Positions 31,280 to 44,086 of a DNA stretch of 64,000 nt are shown here, in pieces. Source of the DNA: Falciphora oryzae (Eukaryota; Ascomycota; Sordariomycetes; Magnaporthales; Magnaporthaceae); contig JNVV01000004.1 in assembly GCA_000733355.1 (NCBI GenBank), positions 1,517,654-1,581,653 on the forward strand. Direction: 5' to 3'. The position numbers and the translations under genes are program-made. Numbering within the stretch: position 1 is the stretch's first letter; the number at the start of each line of letters is the position of its first letter. The notes under the pieces were generated by a model that saw only the letters and a program-made list of their open reading frames with translations, searched no databases and had not been told where the DNA came from.

Positions 31280-34032
31280 TTTGGTCGGGCTGCGGCGGCC
31301 CTCGAAGGCGAGGGGAGGGGCTCAGGCGGTGGAAAGCGAGGCTCGAGAAAAGTTGGACCGGTGGATTCGTAGAGGATATGAAAGGAAATAAGATATGCCC
31401 GCCTTCGAAGGCTTCAAGACGTCGAAATGTAGGTGGGTAGTCTATGATGTGTATATGCTGCAGCGACAAGACCCGAATCGATCGAATTAGGCAAATGGTC
31501 CGCAGACAACGCGGGCTGGTCTAGTTGTACCGCTGGAAATCGCTGGCTTTGTTGTGCAGTTCTCGAGAACGCCGACTTTCGCCCTCGAGCGCTTCGATGC
31601 TGGCTGATGCAGGAACTCGTTAAGAAAAGGCGCGTCTCTTCCGGGCGGCGACGAGCAATGCGCTCGAAGAAGCCACGGGTATGATATGAAAGACGAAGTC
31701 GGAAGGATGATTCAATCTGGGCGCGCGGCGGTATCTCTTGACACCCTGGAAGCAAGGGGGCGGGACGGCTGGCGGTGGTGTGGTGGGCGCTGGTGTGGGT
31801 GGTGGGGGCGCCAGGTCCGGGGGGCCCAATTCTTGGTCGACAAAAAGGCGGCAGGGGTCGCTGGGCCGCTTTCAGTGGTTGGCTCGTCGGTGATATCTGA
31901 CAGCTCGCTGGCTGGGGCCATGCAACGCGCTGTCAATCCCATGCAATGCAGGCGGTAAGAGGGTGCTGAGGAGGGATCCGAATGGTGGGCTGGGCCACGT
32001 CTCTGCCGCTTTCAGTTGTTGATTTCCATCACGTATTGATAACACCACCCCGAATCAGCCTTGCAGTGCCCGCCTCGGATCGGCGCTGCGGGAGGAGCGG
32101 CAGCACAGGTCTGCTGGAGAAGGAGGGGTGGTGGTTGCAGACCAAGAGGGACCGCAGGAAGGGTCCCGACAAGACGGCTGCGGTTGCGGTGCTACCGTGA
32201 CCCCTTTGTCTCTGCTCGGGCGCCAGAGACATGAGCCGACCAAAGACGTGACAGGGCTGCACGACGCGGGAGGAGAGGCACAGTCTGATGGCAGCACGAG
32301 CAACGCCCGCGCTATCACACAGCGGATTGGTTATAGACCCTTGCGCTACTGCGCCCCAGAAATAAACAAGCGGCCAGCCCAACCAAGTCGTCTGGTCATT
32401 CAGTCATTGGCAAACAAGAGGCTCCGTATCTCCGTGCGCCCTTTTTTTTCAATGGCAGTGGCGGAAGAATGAATGGTGCAACCACTACGCCGATTCGACA
32501 ATGAATGACATCTTCAATGTTCGCGACTTGCCGGCAAGGAGCCCCCCTCCAGCGCATCACAAGTGGATCTTACCTCAGTCCCTGGCCCACAGAACCCGGT
32601 CACGGGAGGTCGGTCCCGCTCGATGGTTCTGATAAGCGTCCGGATGGGACGCCGTCATTCCACCCGCCAGCGCAATGGAGCCACTGGAACAGAAGAGTCG
32701 AATGGTCAGTCAGATGGAGAGGGAACAAGGTAAAAAGTGAGGGAGAACAAACAACGAGAGATGTTAGGAATACGCATCGACAATGAGGTGTTTTCTTTGC
32801 CCACATTTTTTTTTCCGGGCTATCTGAGTGTTGTTTCTCTGCCACCAACAAAAACGGACCTCGTGGCCCCAAGCCCTGCCTGGGTGCTGCCGGAGAACAC
32901 TCCGACACACGCAAGGAGCCCAAACCCCGAACTGGGACCTAGCCTGTTCAGTTGCTATACAGAGAAGACAAACACCCCGGCCGTCGGGCCTCTTCGGAGG
33001 CAAGGATTTGACCAGATGCTAGGCCGACCGTCGGAGATAGATACCACACACTCTGTATGCTGGGAATTCCTCAGTGTCACCGCCACTGCGGAGAGAGCGA
33101 GCCATAATGCATACCGGGTGATTAACGCGATCCGCTGCGCTGGCTCTGTTTGGCCCTGGCAAAATCTGCAGTGACGCCCAAGAGCTATTTGTGGTTTCTG
33201 CAGTCCAGTGTCTGTCTGGGCACGTGCAGGGGTTCACTCTTGCGGGGGAGGGAAACCAACTACTACTTCCCCGCTGACGATCTTCGGCGCATGGAGGACA
33301 TCAGAGGTGTGCCACGCGGCCCAAATTATCCTGCGTCAGCCCGGGGTCAATGGTGGCAGCCAGGATTGCACAGGACAGACTCCTGAAAATCGCAGATAAA
33401 GGACATAGGCAGCCGAGCCTCCTTGGCTTCGGCCGCTCAAGACACTATGTTCCAGAATCGATCCAAAGCTTGTCAAACGGGCAGGATGCATATTGCAGTA
33501 GGGGCTGGTCGGTCCTGGACGGCCGCGCTAGACGACATCAACGGGGTCCTCCACCGGATGTCTGCAGCAAAAGAACCCCCCTCATCACATGAGTCGGGCG
33601 GCCCTCGTGACGCCTTTTCCTAGCGCCCATAACCGCCTTACGAGAGGAGTCGAAGTCACCCCCGACGCGCAAAAACGACAGCAACAGGGATCACATCCCA
33701 AGGGAGGTATGCTTGTCTCGAAGTAGCTTCATATCAGCTGCAAGGGCAGAGATGACGAACATACCCGCACCATGGTTCCCTGGATACTCCCGCCGAAAAG
33801 TTCATCAAATCGGATCTGCGGGTAAAGACACACATGCCACCTAGAGAAGACCGAGCATATTCGTAGGCTGTATCGAGATATCAACACATTCCTCAAATGC
33901 TTTCAGCCCGTTTTGACGTATGACCGATTACGCCACCCTGAAGAGAAAAAGAAAAACCCGAATCCCAAAACATGCATGTGCCATTTCGTGCTCTGATCCC
34001 GTAACCCAGCCTCTCGCCGAACCACCGACCAC
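31280..34032. other. Intergenic, no supported gene
   Basis: A 2.7-kb region between the 747-residue gene (its upstream side) and the 3' end of the uL16 gene. Short open frames on both strands have no recognisable content. I see no repeat or structured RNA. Confidence 0.5.
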
Positions 34033-35098
34033 TTAAGCCTCGGTGAAGGCATCGGGGAAACGCTTCATGTTGGTCTCGAGGTTACCGTGGTTGGCAAGGA
34101 ACTGGACGTAGGCACCGTCGACCTTGACGCGGCCAGCAGCCTTCTTCTCCAGGTACTCCTCGCGGCGCAGGGGGGTGAAGCCCCAGTTCTTGGAGATGAT
34201 GATCTTTTGGCGGCCGGGGAACTTGTACTGCGAGCGGCGGAGAGCCTCCAGGGCGAGAGCGCGGTCTGTGAATTTGTCAGCATTTTGGCTATCCCCTTGG
34301 CAACGTCAGAAGAGTCCAGGGGCGGCAGTCCACGTACTGGAGTCACGGGTGCGGACACTGAGGATGATCTGGCCAATGTTGACACGGGCGACAGTGCCGT
34401 TGGGCTTGCCCCAGGCACCACGCATACCAGTCTGCAGCCTATCGGCTCCAGCGCACGACAACATCTTGTTGATACGGACGACGTGGTACGGGTGGGCGCG
34501 GACGCGGAGGTGGAAACCCTCCTTTCCGGTGTTCTTGACCAGGTACCTGGTTCGGGGTGTTAGCGCTCCATCTTCTCTCCCCACAGCGCGCACGCTGCCA
34601 GCTTCCCTGACGAGTCGCGGGGATCGGATCGACTGGGTCGGATCGACATGTCGGGCCACTCACTTGTTGGCGCAAATACGGGCAGCCTCGAGAGCCTCGG
34701 AGCTCAGCTGCTCGTACTCGTTCGAGACGAGGTGGATGCACAGAGGGAAATCATCGACGGTCGCACGCTTACGGCCCAGGTCGAAGATGCGGATCTTAGG
34801 GTCGGGGACACCACGGTTGAAGCGCGACTTGGGGTACGGCTTGTTCTTGCAGTAGCGGTAACTGAAGGGGAGGATAGAATGTCAGTCCGTGTCCAAAGCC
34901 TGTCTAGCAAAGAGCATCCACGGCTGTCTTCCGCGTCCGGATTCGATTCGACCGCCCGGACGCAACCGAACCAGACCTCGTCCGACGCCGACTAGTCCGT
35001 CCACCACCACCTCCTCCATGTCCAGAGAGGGGCAAGAAGCCAAAGACAAGAAGTAGAAAAAAAAGAGATTATTACCATCTCGCCGGGCGACGGGCCAT
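34033..35098 (-). CDS. rpl10: 60S ribosomal protein L10 (uL16)
   Basis: Four exons on the minus strand: 35076-35098, 34664-34861, 34338-34546 and 34033-34265, giving 220 residues, the usual length. The tiny first exon (23 bases, MARRPAR plus part of a Cys codon) is joined to [22 protein letters not shown]. Other family marks are [58 protein letters not shown] and [20 protein letters not shown]. uL16 joins late in 60S assembly and lies near the peptidyl-transferase centre. Introns follow the GT/AG rule and all exon phases add up. It is divergent from the eL30 gene 1.9 kb away. Confidence 0.97.
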
Positions 35099-36955
35099 TT
35101 TGACGGTTTTCTCGGGGGGTTCGTGGGGATCTCGAAGGTCGCTTCGTCGCTGATTGAGGTTTTTGGTGGTGTCCAGAAAAAAGCTGGGTGGTGACGGACT
35201 TGCGATAATATGGACCACCAAACCAATTGCCACTGCGCCTGCTCTCCTTCTTTCTGCTTTGAAATCAAATGGGAAGGAGCTGTGGGTCATTAGGGTTTGC
35301 AGAAGGCATTTGCCCCACCCATGTGTCAGAAAGCAACGGCCAGTCGGGAGGTCGGGCCCAGCAACCCCGCGCCCCAAACCCGCGCCCCAAACGCCCAGCG
35401 AGGCCTCGTTTGAGGCTGGACGCTAAAAAGTTGCCCCAAAAGGCTGACAAGAGAGCCGGAGGCACGCAGGCCTGTCCGAGCTGCCCGTTCCCTGCACCGT
35501 GCCTTTCTCATATCGCGTCTACTCTGATTCATCTGCGTTGGTATGCTAAGCCTCTTCCGCGGGCTTGCATCGTAGTGGATATTTGTCAGCTAGATGGCGA
35601 GCAGCACCAGACTAACCCCTGGCGTTCGGGCTGAGAGGTGTCAGGCACGGGGGCCGAGGACGCCGACCAGGGGGCGCAACAACGCGAAAGCCGGGTATCA
35701 CTCGCCTCCTTCGATTAGTAACGGGAACTATTTGATGCCTTAGCTCTCTTGATATCAGGCTCGTTGCTCGAGATAATGAGATGTGCCATAATGAATCATG
35801 TGGCATCCTGCCTAGCATCTGCGCAGGCATCATTTCTACATTACGGCTGGCTCGTGTATAACGGACACCTTCCCCAAATAATAGCCTGCAGCCCGTATAA
35901 ACTGCACAACCTTGTTGGAACATCCAAAACTTGTAGTTCTTAAGGATACAGGAAACAGGAAAGGATACAGGAGCAGGGAAAGAGATAGGAAACAGGAAAG
36001 GAAACCTGCAGGATACCTAAGTTCGGGTGCTATGGTTCCAATTAGCGCTATCGGGATTGCAGGCTTTTGTTTGGACGCCGTGACGGATTGAAGTTTAGAT
36101 TTGATGTGTTACTCGGCGAGTTGGTTCTTTTCGCCTCACCTCTTCACCGTTCATCACTTACACTCTAACCTGGTTGTTATTCGCCAGCCCGCTGAGGTAA
36201 TAAAGCATGTGTAGAAACATGGATAAAAGCGTAGTCGGTGTCTGTCTATTCCGCTACAAGATATTGAGAGCTGCGTGATGGACTTTGCTGGAGGCGTCTG
36301 CTTAACATCGCTTGTGCTGCTCCTGGCTTCTACTTGTACCATTGCCTCATCAACCCCAGAGACACTGAAGAGGTGGGAGGACCGATCAGCTTAGACAGAC
36401 TCCCGCTAATAGGCATACATCCAGTGAGGTAACAGCCAGGTTTCCAAACTCCTGCTCTCGTCTATTCGCAAGTCTCCCACAGGGGGTCTTTGGGAGTCAC
36501 TACATGCCTCCCAGCATAACCGCCTCCGAATGAAAGCCAGAGCTCGCGATGCCAGGACGACCCCCGGACAGGTGAATGGTATCACGGGAGGCCGGGTTGA
36601 GTTCACAGACCGGAGGCACGTCTGAAAGAAGAAACACACCATAATCCCCTTCGCTATCAACGATTACTGGCCTAGGAGATTTGCCTATACAATGAATTCC
36701 TCCTACTAGGTATGTTTGCCGTCAGGGGCAGGCTTACAGCCTTCGAAGCAAGGGGATGTCTGGGCGTCAAGTCTTGTGGCGGTGCGTCCGTGGCGTCGGA
36801 GGGGCGTGCACGGACCACCACAATCCACAACCAGGCCCGATTGATTTTGCGCACACAAAACAAAATATCTGCGCCAGTCTTGATCGCTTCAGTTTTTCTG
36901 CATCCGCAAACTCGCAACAACACCCGGCCTCTCGTCACCGCCCAAAACCGCAGCA
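35099..36955. other. Divergent intergenic region of two ribosomal protein genes
   Basis: The upstream regions of uL16 (-) and eL30 (+). The middle (35935-36064) holds copy B of the dispersed repeat. I see no gene. Confidence 0.55.
35935..36064 (-). repeat. Dispersed pyrimidine-rich repeat, copy B (inverted)
   Basis: Read on the minus strand it starts CTGCAATCCCGA, continues with CTAATTGG and CCCGAACTTA, then runs into TTTCCTGTTTCCTATCTC-type units, matching copy A at 3861-4078. Most differences in the head are C/T or G/A transitions, as repeat-induced point mutation would leave. Confidence 0.55.
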
Positions 36956-37565
36956 ATGGCCCCCTCGAAGAAGAAGACCTCCGACAACATCAACTCGCGC
37001 CTGGCGCTTGTTATCAAGTCCGGAAAGGGTGAGAGCACCTCATCGCGGCCCTCGCGGTCCCCGCGCTGGCGGCAGACGCCCTCGTAAGAACACAGCTGAC
37101 ATTCGAGCTTCCTCACAGTCACTCTCGGCTACAAGTCGACCCTCAAGAGCCTGCGCTCCAACAAGGCCAAGCTCATCATCATCGCCGGCAACACCCCGCC
37201 GCTCCGCAAGTCCGAGCTCGAGTACTACTCCATGCTGTCCAAGACGCCCGTCCACCACTTCAGCGGCAACAACGTATGACCTACCTCCCCAGTTTATTTG
37301 TATTCCAAGAGGGCCAGCTGGTCTCTTGCGAACACTTGCTCTCAGCCAGGCGATGCAGACCTCGTGTTTGCGTTGACCCGTGCTGCTGCCCAGCGAAGAA
37401 GTCTTGCCATTAGACTTTGGAGGGAACACGGTGAAGCTGACCTTTGCTCCTTTGCCCTTGCCACAGATCGAGCTTGGCACCGCCTGCGGTAAGCTCTTCC
37501 GCTGCGGCACCATGGCCATCCTGGATGCCGGTGACTCGGACATCCTGAGCGACCAGCAGGCGTAA
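36956..37565 (+). CDS. rpl30: 60S ribosomal protein L30 (eL30)
   Basis: Three exons, 36956-37028, 37119-37273 and 37467-37565, encode 108 residues, the family length. Junctions restore the full core: [20 protein letters not shown], then [39 protein letters not shown] and [26 protein letters not shown]. eL30 is a kink-turn RNA-binding protein of the L7Ae family, located on the 60S subunit at the subunit interface, and in yeast it also represses its own pre-mRNA splicing. The last intron is long (193 bases) compared with the others here; I looked for snoRNA C/D boxes in it and saw no convincing pair. Confidence 0.97.
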
Positions 37566-39659
37566 GTCTGCGGGGGATGTGTCAGGACGAGATGACATCA
37601 ATTCAGCTTCCTGAGCCAACCCGACGTGCGGGGGAACCTATGGCATGCATGGCGTTACGGTTTATGGACTCCCGGCAAGGAGAATTAAAAGCAAAAGGGA
37701 TTATGACAATGGGTTTTGGGTCTTCGATTTTACCTAGTCGTGTCGGCCGCGATACCTCCAAACGGCACTGGAGAGTGTGCCTGGCGTTAGCTTTGCCATG
37801 TAGCCCCGATCTCATGACAAGGTCTCTCGATTTCGTGGATAGGCATCCCGCATCACCGACTGCTCAATGGAAGCGCGAATTGCTTTGATGTGACCGTAAA
37901 TCAAACCGGCCAACCCATCCATCCCAAGCCACATGTTTACGTACCGTACCAAATCATCACTCAGTCACCTTCGTCCACCGTCTTTGTCTCCATCACGGGC
38001 ACCGCAGTGCCGAGCTTCGAGGTCTGGTAGCGACCGGAAGCCTACCACGGTTTCCTGAGGAACACCTGATGACAACCGCCGCCTTTTGGGCAGTGGGCGC
38101 GACTTAATCGTGTGTGTGCGGGTTGAGAAGGCTCTCTCAGCGTGCTTCCCTGCAATAGCCCAGCGACGAGTTCAGACCAGATCTTTGACAGCAGCGTCCA
38201 TCGTGCCTCTGCAAAGGTCAACCGAAGATGCTGGGGCCGCAAAGGAGGGGCCAAATGTTAATTTTGATCATCTGGACGACCGGCTCTGTCCGCCTGCACA
38301 ATATTACTCGCTATGTGTGGGCTCCAAGCGGAGTCGGTGAAAGAAGCAGATCCGAGTGGTGGTCGTCCTGGTGTGCCGCGCATGAAAGATCAAATTGGAA
38401 ACAATCAAACGTGGAATTGTCATGGCCATCCGAGGGCCACCTTCAACCTGCTGGAGCCAAAACCCCACGAGGCGGGAGGGTTCCGAGAGGTAAGGTTATA
38501 TCTGCACGGTGAGTCGTGGTACCTGCACCAAAGACGTGGCCAGTGGGCTCTGGAAAGTACTGGAGATTATATCCATGGTAACGGCATAACATCGGGGGCC
38601 ACTAGGGACCTCGGGAGAGCCTATATAGGATTTCCCTCGTCTCCATGCTGGCCCCTCGGAGGCGCAACCAAACGGGCAGGTCAGGGTGGCTTGATTTGCT
38701 GTGATGCCCATTTGCTGTGATGCCCGATTCTGAGCAGGCTGACTAGAAGTCCCACCAATGCCATCGCCAGGCTCGTCGTTACGGAGTCGCTCTCTATGGA
38801 TGCTGTTTTTGCCTAGGTCAAGTTGGCGCGAGCAACGGCTGCGGTGCCACGGCGGGCACTTGGAGGTACCTGGCAGGGCAAACTCTGGCCTGGCATGATG
38901 CCGGCATTCGGGCGTGCATCCGTTTCAGCGAGTCCCGGCATGCATCAAAACGACGAACGGGACGAGGGCTGCAGGCGAACTCCTCGGTTCCCGGTGCAGG
39001 TTCCTTTGTTTGGTAGGAAGGTCGGGAAGATACCTTGAGCTACCTGTGATTAGCAATTTATGTATTATTATTTTTCGACGCTCTGGATGGCTGCTTGGGC
39101 GAGAGGCGTTCCGTCGAGGTCGGATGTTGATGTTGGATGGCTTGGCCTGTTTATTATTGTTTTGCTCTGGGACGCTTCCGTCTTGTTCTCCTTCAGCGAC
39201 TCTACCTAAGCTTCTCCTGGCTTGATGCAGCGCCGGTGCCATAATATTACATCAGAAAAGGCAGCGCCACGTTCTTCGACCACTCAAGCGTCACAGGTCG
39301 ATTGCCGAAGCCGACTGGACCCGTCCTGGCAGCCGCCCTCGTCGCGCGACACACGGGACCCGGCCGGACCACGCGCTTTTTGCTCCTTCTGCTGTGCTCT
39401 GAAACAAACGCCAATCTCAGCTTTCGCAGTCCCCGGGCGCAGCAGGATCGCCAGTCACCCTCACGGAAACCTGGTTTGAGGGAGTGAGGCTGTGTGGCTG
39501 AGCCCGTCGAGGAGCGGCCCAAGTCGGTGGCAGCAACCCCTCGCTTCTAGGTCTTACTAGCCCGCCCAGGTCCAGTCCAGTCCATCACCGCAACCTGAGC
39601 GATCCACACACATTGGGCTGGGCATGCACGACAGTCACCACCCGCCGACCACATCCCCC

Positions 39660-39681
39660 TTTTTTTTTTTTTTTTTTTTTT
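39660..39681 (+). repeat. Poly(T) tract, 22 bases
   Basis: An uninterrupted run of 22 T, about 590 bases upstream of the coiled-coil gene ATG. Confidence 0.9.
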
Positions 39682-40211
39682 CTCGCTAGGAGCCCGGACC
39701 CTTTTTTTCCACGCGCCGCTTGAGGAAAACAAGAGCCAGACCGACAGTCCGCCAGCCGAGACCCTGATCTGTAAAAACACCACTCTGGCGATCGCCTCTG
39801 GTATTTCTTGACTTCTCTTGGGGTATTCTTTTGGATTTTCTGAAAACAACCACCTGAATCTTTTATTCTCTCTCGTCGACCGCTCGCGGAAAGGCGGTGT
39901 TAGCGAGCTCGGTTCTCCATTTCGGTTGGCTCGACGACACCCCTTACCGACACCATTCCCTGCCCAGGCAACGGGTCACGGAAAGCACGTCCAAACGGCC
40001 CAGCCCGAGATTCTACCTGTCTCCGCGGACACCGCAAACAAAGACTGGGCTGAAGAAAGAGGATCCTGTCTCGCAGCGAGGGAGCAAGCCTCGGGGAAAA
40101 CAAAGACCAGCCCCACGCTCGCGATCGCCATTTGCCACGAAACATCCCTCTGTTTTTGTTTTTCTGTATCCTCAGCCAGCACTTGCGGCATTTTATCTTG
40201 ATCTAGTCGGT

Positions 40212-40213
40212 CA

Positions 40214-40260
<47 letters not shown>
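40212..40260 (+). repeat. (CA)n microsatellite in the 5' UTR
   Basis: About 24 CA dinucleotides with a single T at 40220, ending 8 bases before the ATG at 40269, so it is almost certainly in the 5' UTR. Confidence 0.95.
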
Positions 40261-40268
40261 GCAACAAT

Positions 40269-42324
40269 ATGTCGGCAGTAGCGGCTAAGAAGCCGCCGGT
40301 GCCGTCGCGGGAGGCCACCGCATCGCCCACCACCTCACGCGCGGCGGTGAGGACATCGACCTCGGGCTCGCCCGCCTCCTCCGCCGCAAGCGTGCCACGC
40401 AGGGGCTCCGTACGAGCCGGCGCCCCCGTGACCGCACGCGCGGCGGCACAGTCGAGGAGGGAGTCACCGCTTAGCAATGGCGCCGGCAGCGGCAGCGGCC
40501 GCAACTCTCCAGCCCCAGCCGCCGCCAACGCCGCAGCCGCCGAGGCGGAGGAGACGGCCCGCGCCGAGGCTGTTGCGGCCATTGACGACCTCAAGGAGCG
40601 GCTCACGCAGGCCCAAAACGCGGGCGAGGCGCAGAGGCGGCAGGCCGAGGTGCTGCAGAGTCGACTTGACGAGGCCCTGGCCGAGCAGGCCAAGCTGGAA
40701 GAGCGGGTGCATGAGCAGGAGGAGCTCGTCGAGACGCTTCGCAACGAGAAGCGCGAGGCTACCCGCCGCATCCACGAGCTCGAGGGCATCTACGAGGCCG
40801 AGAGGGGCGCCATGGTGCGCGAGAAGGAGGAGTTCTCCAACCGGGAGGAGGAGATGCAGTCTGTCATCCAAAGACTCAAGGACAGCCTGGCCAACAGGAC
40901 GAACGGAGAGGAGGAGGCTAGGCCATCAAGGCAATGTGAGTGTTCTCGCCGATCGCCGTGTATTGCTCTCCTCGTCGATTTTCTGTGCTAACAACTCTTC
41001 GTCACCTGCAGCAACTCACTCTCCCGGCGTTGATGGCGGCTTTGCCCCGCCTGCGTCACTCCAGCGCAGCGATTCGCGCAACAACTCAAAGCTGCTGCTG
41101 CAGAAGGACAAGCTCATCGAGTCGCTACGCCTGGAGCTCGCCGAGGCCCAGATCAAGCTCGTCGAGTCGGAGAACCAAGGCGGCGGCAGATTGCAGGAGG
41201 TCGAGAGGCTGCTGATAGAGACGCGCATCGCCAACGCCCGGCTGCTGGAGGACAACGAGAGCTACCAGATGCTGCTGCAGGAGCGGACGCTCAACGGCGA
41301 TTTCAAGAGCGACTTCGGTCACTCCTCGGGCAACGGCGGTGTCTCGTCCAACCAGGACGCCCTCAACGCCCTCGAAGGCCGTGTCGGCGACAGTCCGGAT
41401 GGAGCCGGCACCAGCCTGGCAGACGAGCTGTCTGAGGCGCATAACAACGAGGCGGTCGACTACCGCAAGCTGGAGCTGGAGCTGCGGTCGGCCAAGGACG
41501 AGAACAAGGCCCTCACTCTCTACATCAACAAGATCATCGGGAGGCTGCTGCAGAGACACGACTTTGAGGACATCCTGGACGAGTCTCCTGATGCTCCCGA
41601 CTCCAAGCACGCAAACACCAACAAGGAGCTGCCGCCCCCGCCGACGCCCTCTGGCCCCTCGTTGCTGCAGCGGGCCAAGACCATCGCCATGGGCAGAGCC
41701 GCCCCGGCGGCCAACGAGGCCGTCAAGCCTCGGCCGCGGCCCATGTCCTTCATGCCGACTTCGACGAACTCTGCCCACGCGAACCCAGACACGGCTCCCT
41801 CGATCCCGATTGGACTCACGCGCGGCACCTCCGTTAGGCGTGGGGGCCGGCCCATGTCGGACCAATTCACCGGCAGCGTCGTGAACCAAATGTACCGCGG
41901 CGACTCGGCCGGCGGCCCGCTGTCGCCCTCGTCCCGGACCAGCCAGACCTTCTTCAGCTCGGCCGGCTCGGCCGGCCAGAGGACGCCCTCGGGCAGCCAC
42001 CCCCAGATGTCGTCGTCGGGCAACTTCCCCGGCATGCGGAGCGAGACGTCGTCCACCAGCGGCGACAGCATCCACGGCGGCACCACGGGCACGGGCACCG
42101 ACGCGGCCAGCACCCACACCTCGAGCAACAGCCCGCCACGCGCCAGCTCCGAGAAGGCGACCATGTTCTCGGGCGGCAAGCCTCGGCCGCTCAGGCTCGT
42201 GCAGGAGAACCCGGACATCAAGAGCGCCGAGACTGCCAACAAGCGCGCCAGCTGGATAGGCTGGGCTTTTAGCAAGAAGGACGAGCCCACGCCCGCCTTC
42301 ACTGGCGAGCCTCTGCGGGAGTAA
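40269..42324 (+). CDS. Coiled-coil fungal protein, function unknown
   Basis: Two exons, 40269-40935 and 41012-42324, encode 659 residues; the 76-base intron (GTGAGT...CAG) splits a serine codon. Residues 1-90 are Ala/Ser/Arg-rich and disordered. Residues about 90-215 form a long heptad-type coiled coil (EETARAEAVAAIDDLKERLTQ to VIQRLKDSLANR). A second coiled coil lies at about 240-360 (KDKLIESLRLELAEAQIKL, NKALTLYINKIIGRLLQRHDFEDIL). The C-terminal 280 residues are Pro/Ser/Gly-rich and end with RASWIGWAFSKKDEP, a short conserved-looking motif. Similar proteins in Sordariomycetes are often annotated as M-protein-repeat proteins, a name without functional meaning. A scaffold or cytoskeletal role is a guess only. 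Confidence 0.88.
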
Positions 42325-43739
42325 ACTCTCCAGTTTGCTTTTGAGCGGTATTTTTTTAGTTTTTCTCACGTTTTCCCCACGACATTTGAAACGAAACACA
42401 CGCCCTTCCCGCATGATGGATACCACTACACACACATGAGCCGGGGAATCGACCGCAACGCAACGCGATAATGCCCTGTTACGAACACGCGACGACGGAG
42501 ACATGGCACGGCGAATAGGCCGCATTCGAAGCATTCTATCTCAGCATCGTCCAACCGGCATCCCTTCTTCGTTTTCACTATACACCCTTTCTTCCATGCC
42601 TTGTTTTTTTTTTCTCTATTTCTCTTCGTTGCCTTCTTCTCCTCCTAGGCCAACAAATGCTACATCTGTGGCCTTGAAGATTCTACCTTTCTAATTCCTT
42701 GGGGGAGTGTTTGGAGAAATGTGATCTGGATAAGGGTTTTGGCATGCCGTTTTTACGTGGGGAGATGAGCACTGTTTGCATACTCCCTTGGACAACAAAT
42801 GGAAGGGCCTACCAGTCTCCTGCGCCAGCTGGATAATAGCGCGGACAGACGAACGGGATCACTCGATCTTGACTCCACCAGCCAGACCCGATAGCTGCTG
42901 TTATTCTTCGTCTTCACCCTCTTCTTTTTTCCTTCCTGCTTTACTTTTATTGTGCCTGGGTGGTACCAAGGATGTCCTATTTCAAGCTCACTTCTTCTGG
43001 AGTGGTATATAGACCCCCTTTTTCGTTTGCTTTTTATAGTTGAATGTTTGAACGAATCATCTTTCCTCTCCTAGGCTTGCGGCTCCGGCTCCCCCTGTCC
43101 ATTTCGGGACTCCTTCGAGACCTTTCTGATACAGATTGTGGATTTCTATTTCTTCCTTCTTTTTTTTTTTTATCTTGCAAACGTCGGTGTGGTCAACCCT
43201 GCAATGCATTAATCACCTTAGGGCTCGGAAGCCCAACGAGCTCAAGGGTCCTCGGGTCCCTTCTTGCATGATTTTTTGTTTACTATAGATCTGATGGGGT
43301 CACGAGTCGGCTTGCGCACCCTTTTTTCACCCTACTCACCGTACCCATCGGCCGACACGTGTCATATGTACGGCGTATACGGGGTCGGATTTTTGCTGTC
43401 CACCTCTGCACACCATGCAGACATACATACATATATACATACCTGCAGAACTAGGCACACATCGTTTTACTCATGCCTGCCCAAAGGCGGGGGTGATGTT
43501 CTCCATAGACGCACATAAATCGCTCTCCTCTAGCCCTCCATCGAACGCTTTTTTTTTTTTCGCCCAAGATTGGATGGCGCCTGGTCGGAAAGGCGGTCAA
43601 GCTTCTGAAAAAGCGGCTTCAGGACCGGATCTCGATCTCGGCGAAAACGGTCCAATCAAGGTGACGGATGGGCTAGCCGGACATGGAAAGCGACAAAACG
43701 AAAGTCATGATTTCACCATTTTCGTGACCATGACTGCAG

Positions 43740-43764
43740 GGATGGATGGATGGATGGATGGATG
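43740..43764 (+). repeat. (GATG)n microsatellite
   Basis: Six GATG units in a row. Confidence 0.9.
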
Positions 43765-44068
43765 ACACAAAGACCAGAAGCGAGCGCTTTGCGAAGGAGT
43801 GACTGATTCAGCCTGCCCTGCGGGTTTCACATGGAGACTGAGTGATGATGTTATCTGCAATCCCACGGGTTGTCAGCCGCTCACCGACACGTATCAGCCA
43901 CATCGGTGTAGGCAGCCATCACCCAGCCGTCATCGTCAGCGAAGCGAGAAATCCCGTTTTTACCAAGCTGGAGCTCAAGCGCCTCCCGCATCCCACACGC
44001 GCGAACGGTCGGCCGTGGGGGACGGTCCCAAAGGTCAACAGCGGGCAGGATGTGGAGAGAGGGAAGGT

Positions 44069-44086
44069 GCATGCATGCATGCATGC
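44069..44086 (+). repeat. (GCAT)n microsatellite
   Basis: Four and a half GCAT units, a self-complementary run. Confidence 0.9.

Larger units (their letters stand above)
37566..40268. other. Intergenic, with poly(T) and (CA)n tracts
   Basis: 2.7 kb with no supported gene. It contains a 22-base T run (39660-39681), a 16-base doublet of the word TTTGCTGTGATGCCC at about 38696-38726, and the (CA)n run next to the downstream start codon. Confidence 0.55.

Noticed and set aside
37274..37466. Box C/D snoRNA in the last intron of eL30
   Set aside because: I saw no RTGATGA and CTGA pair with a terminal stem.
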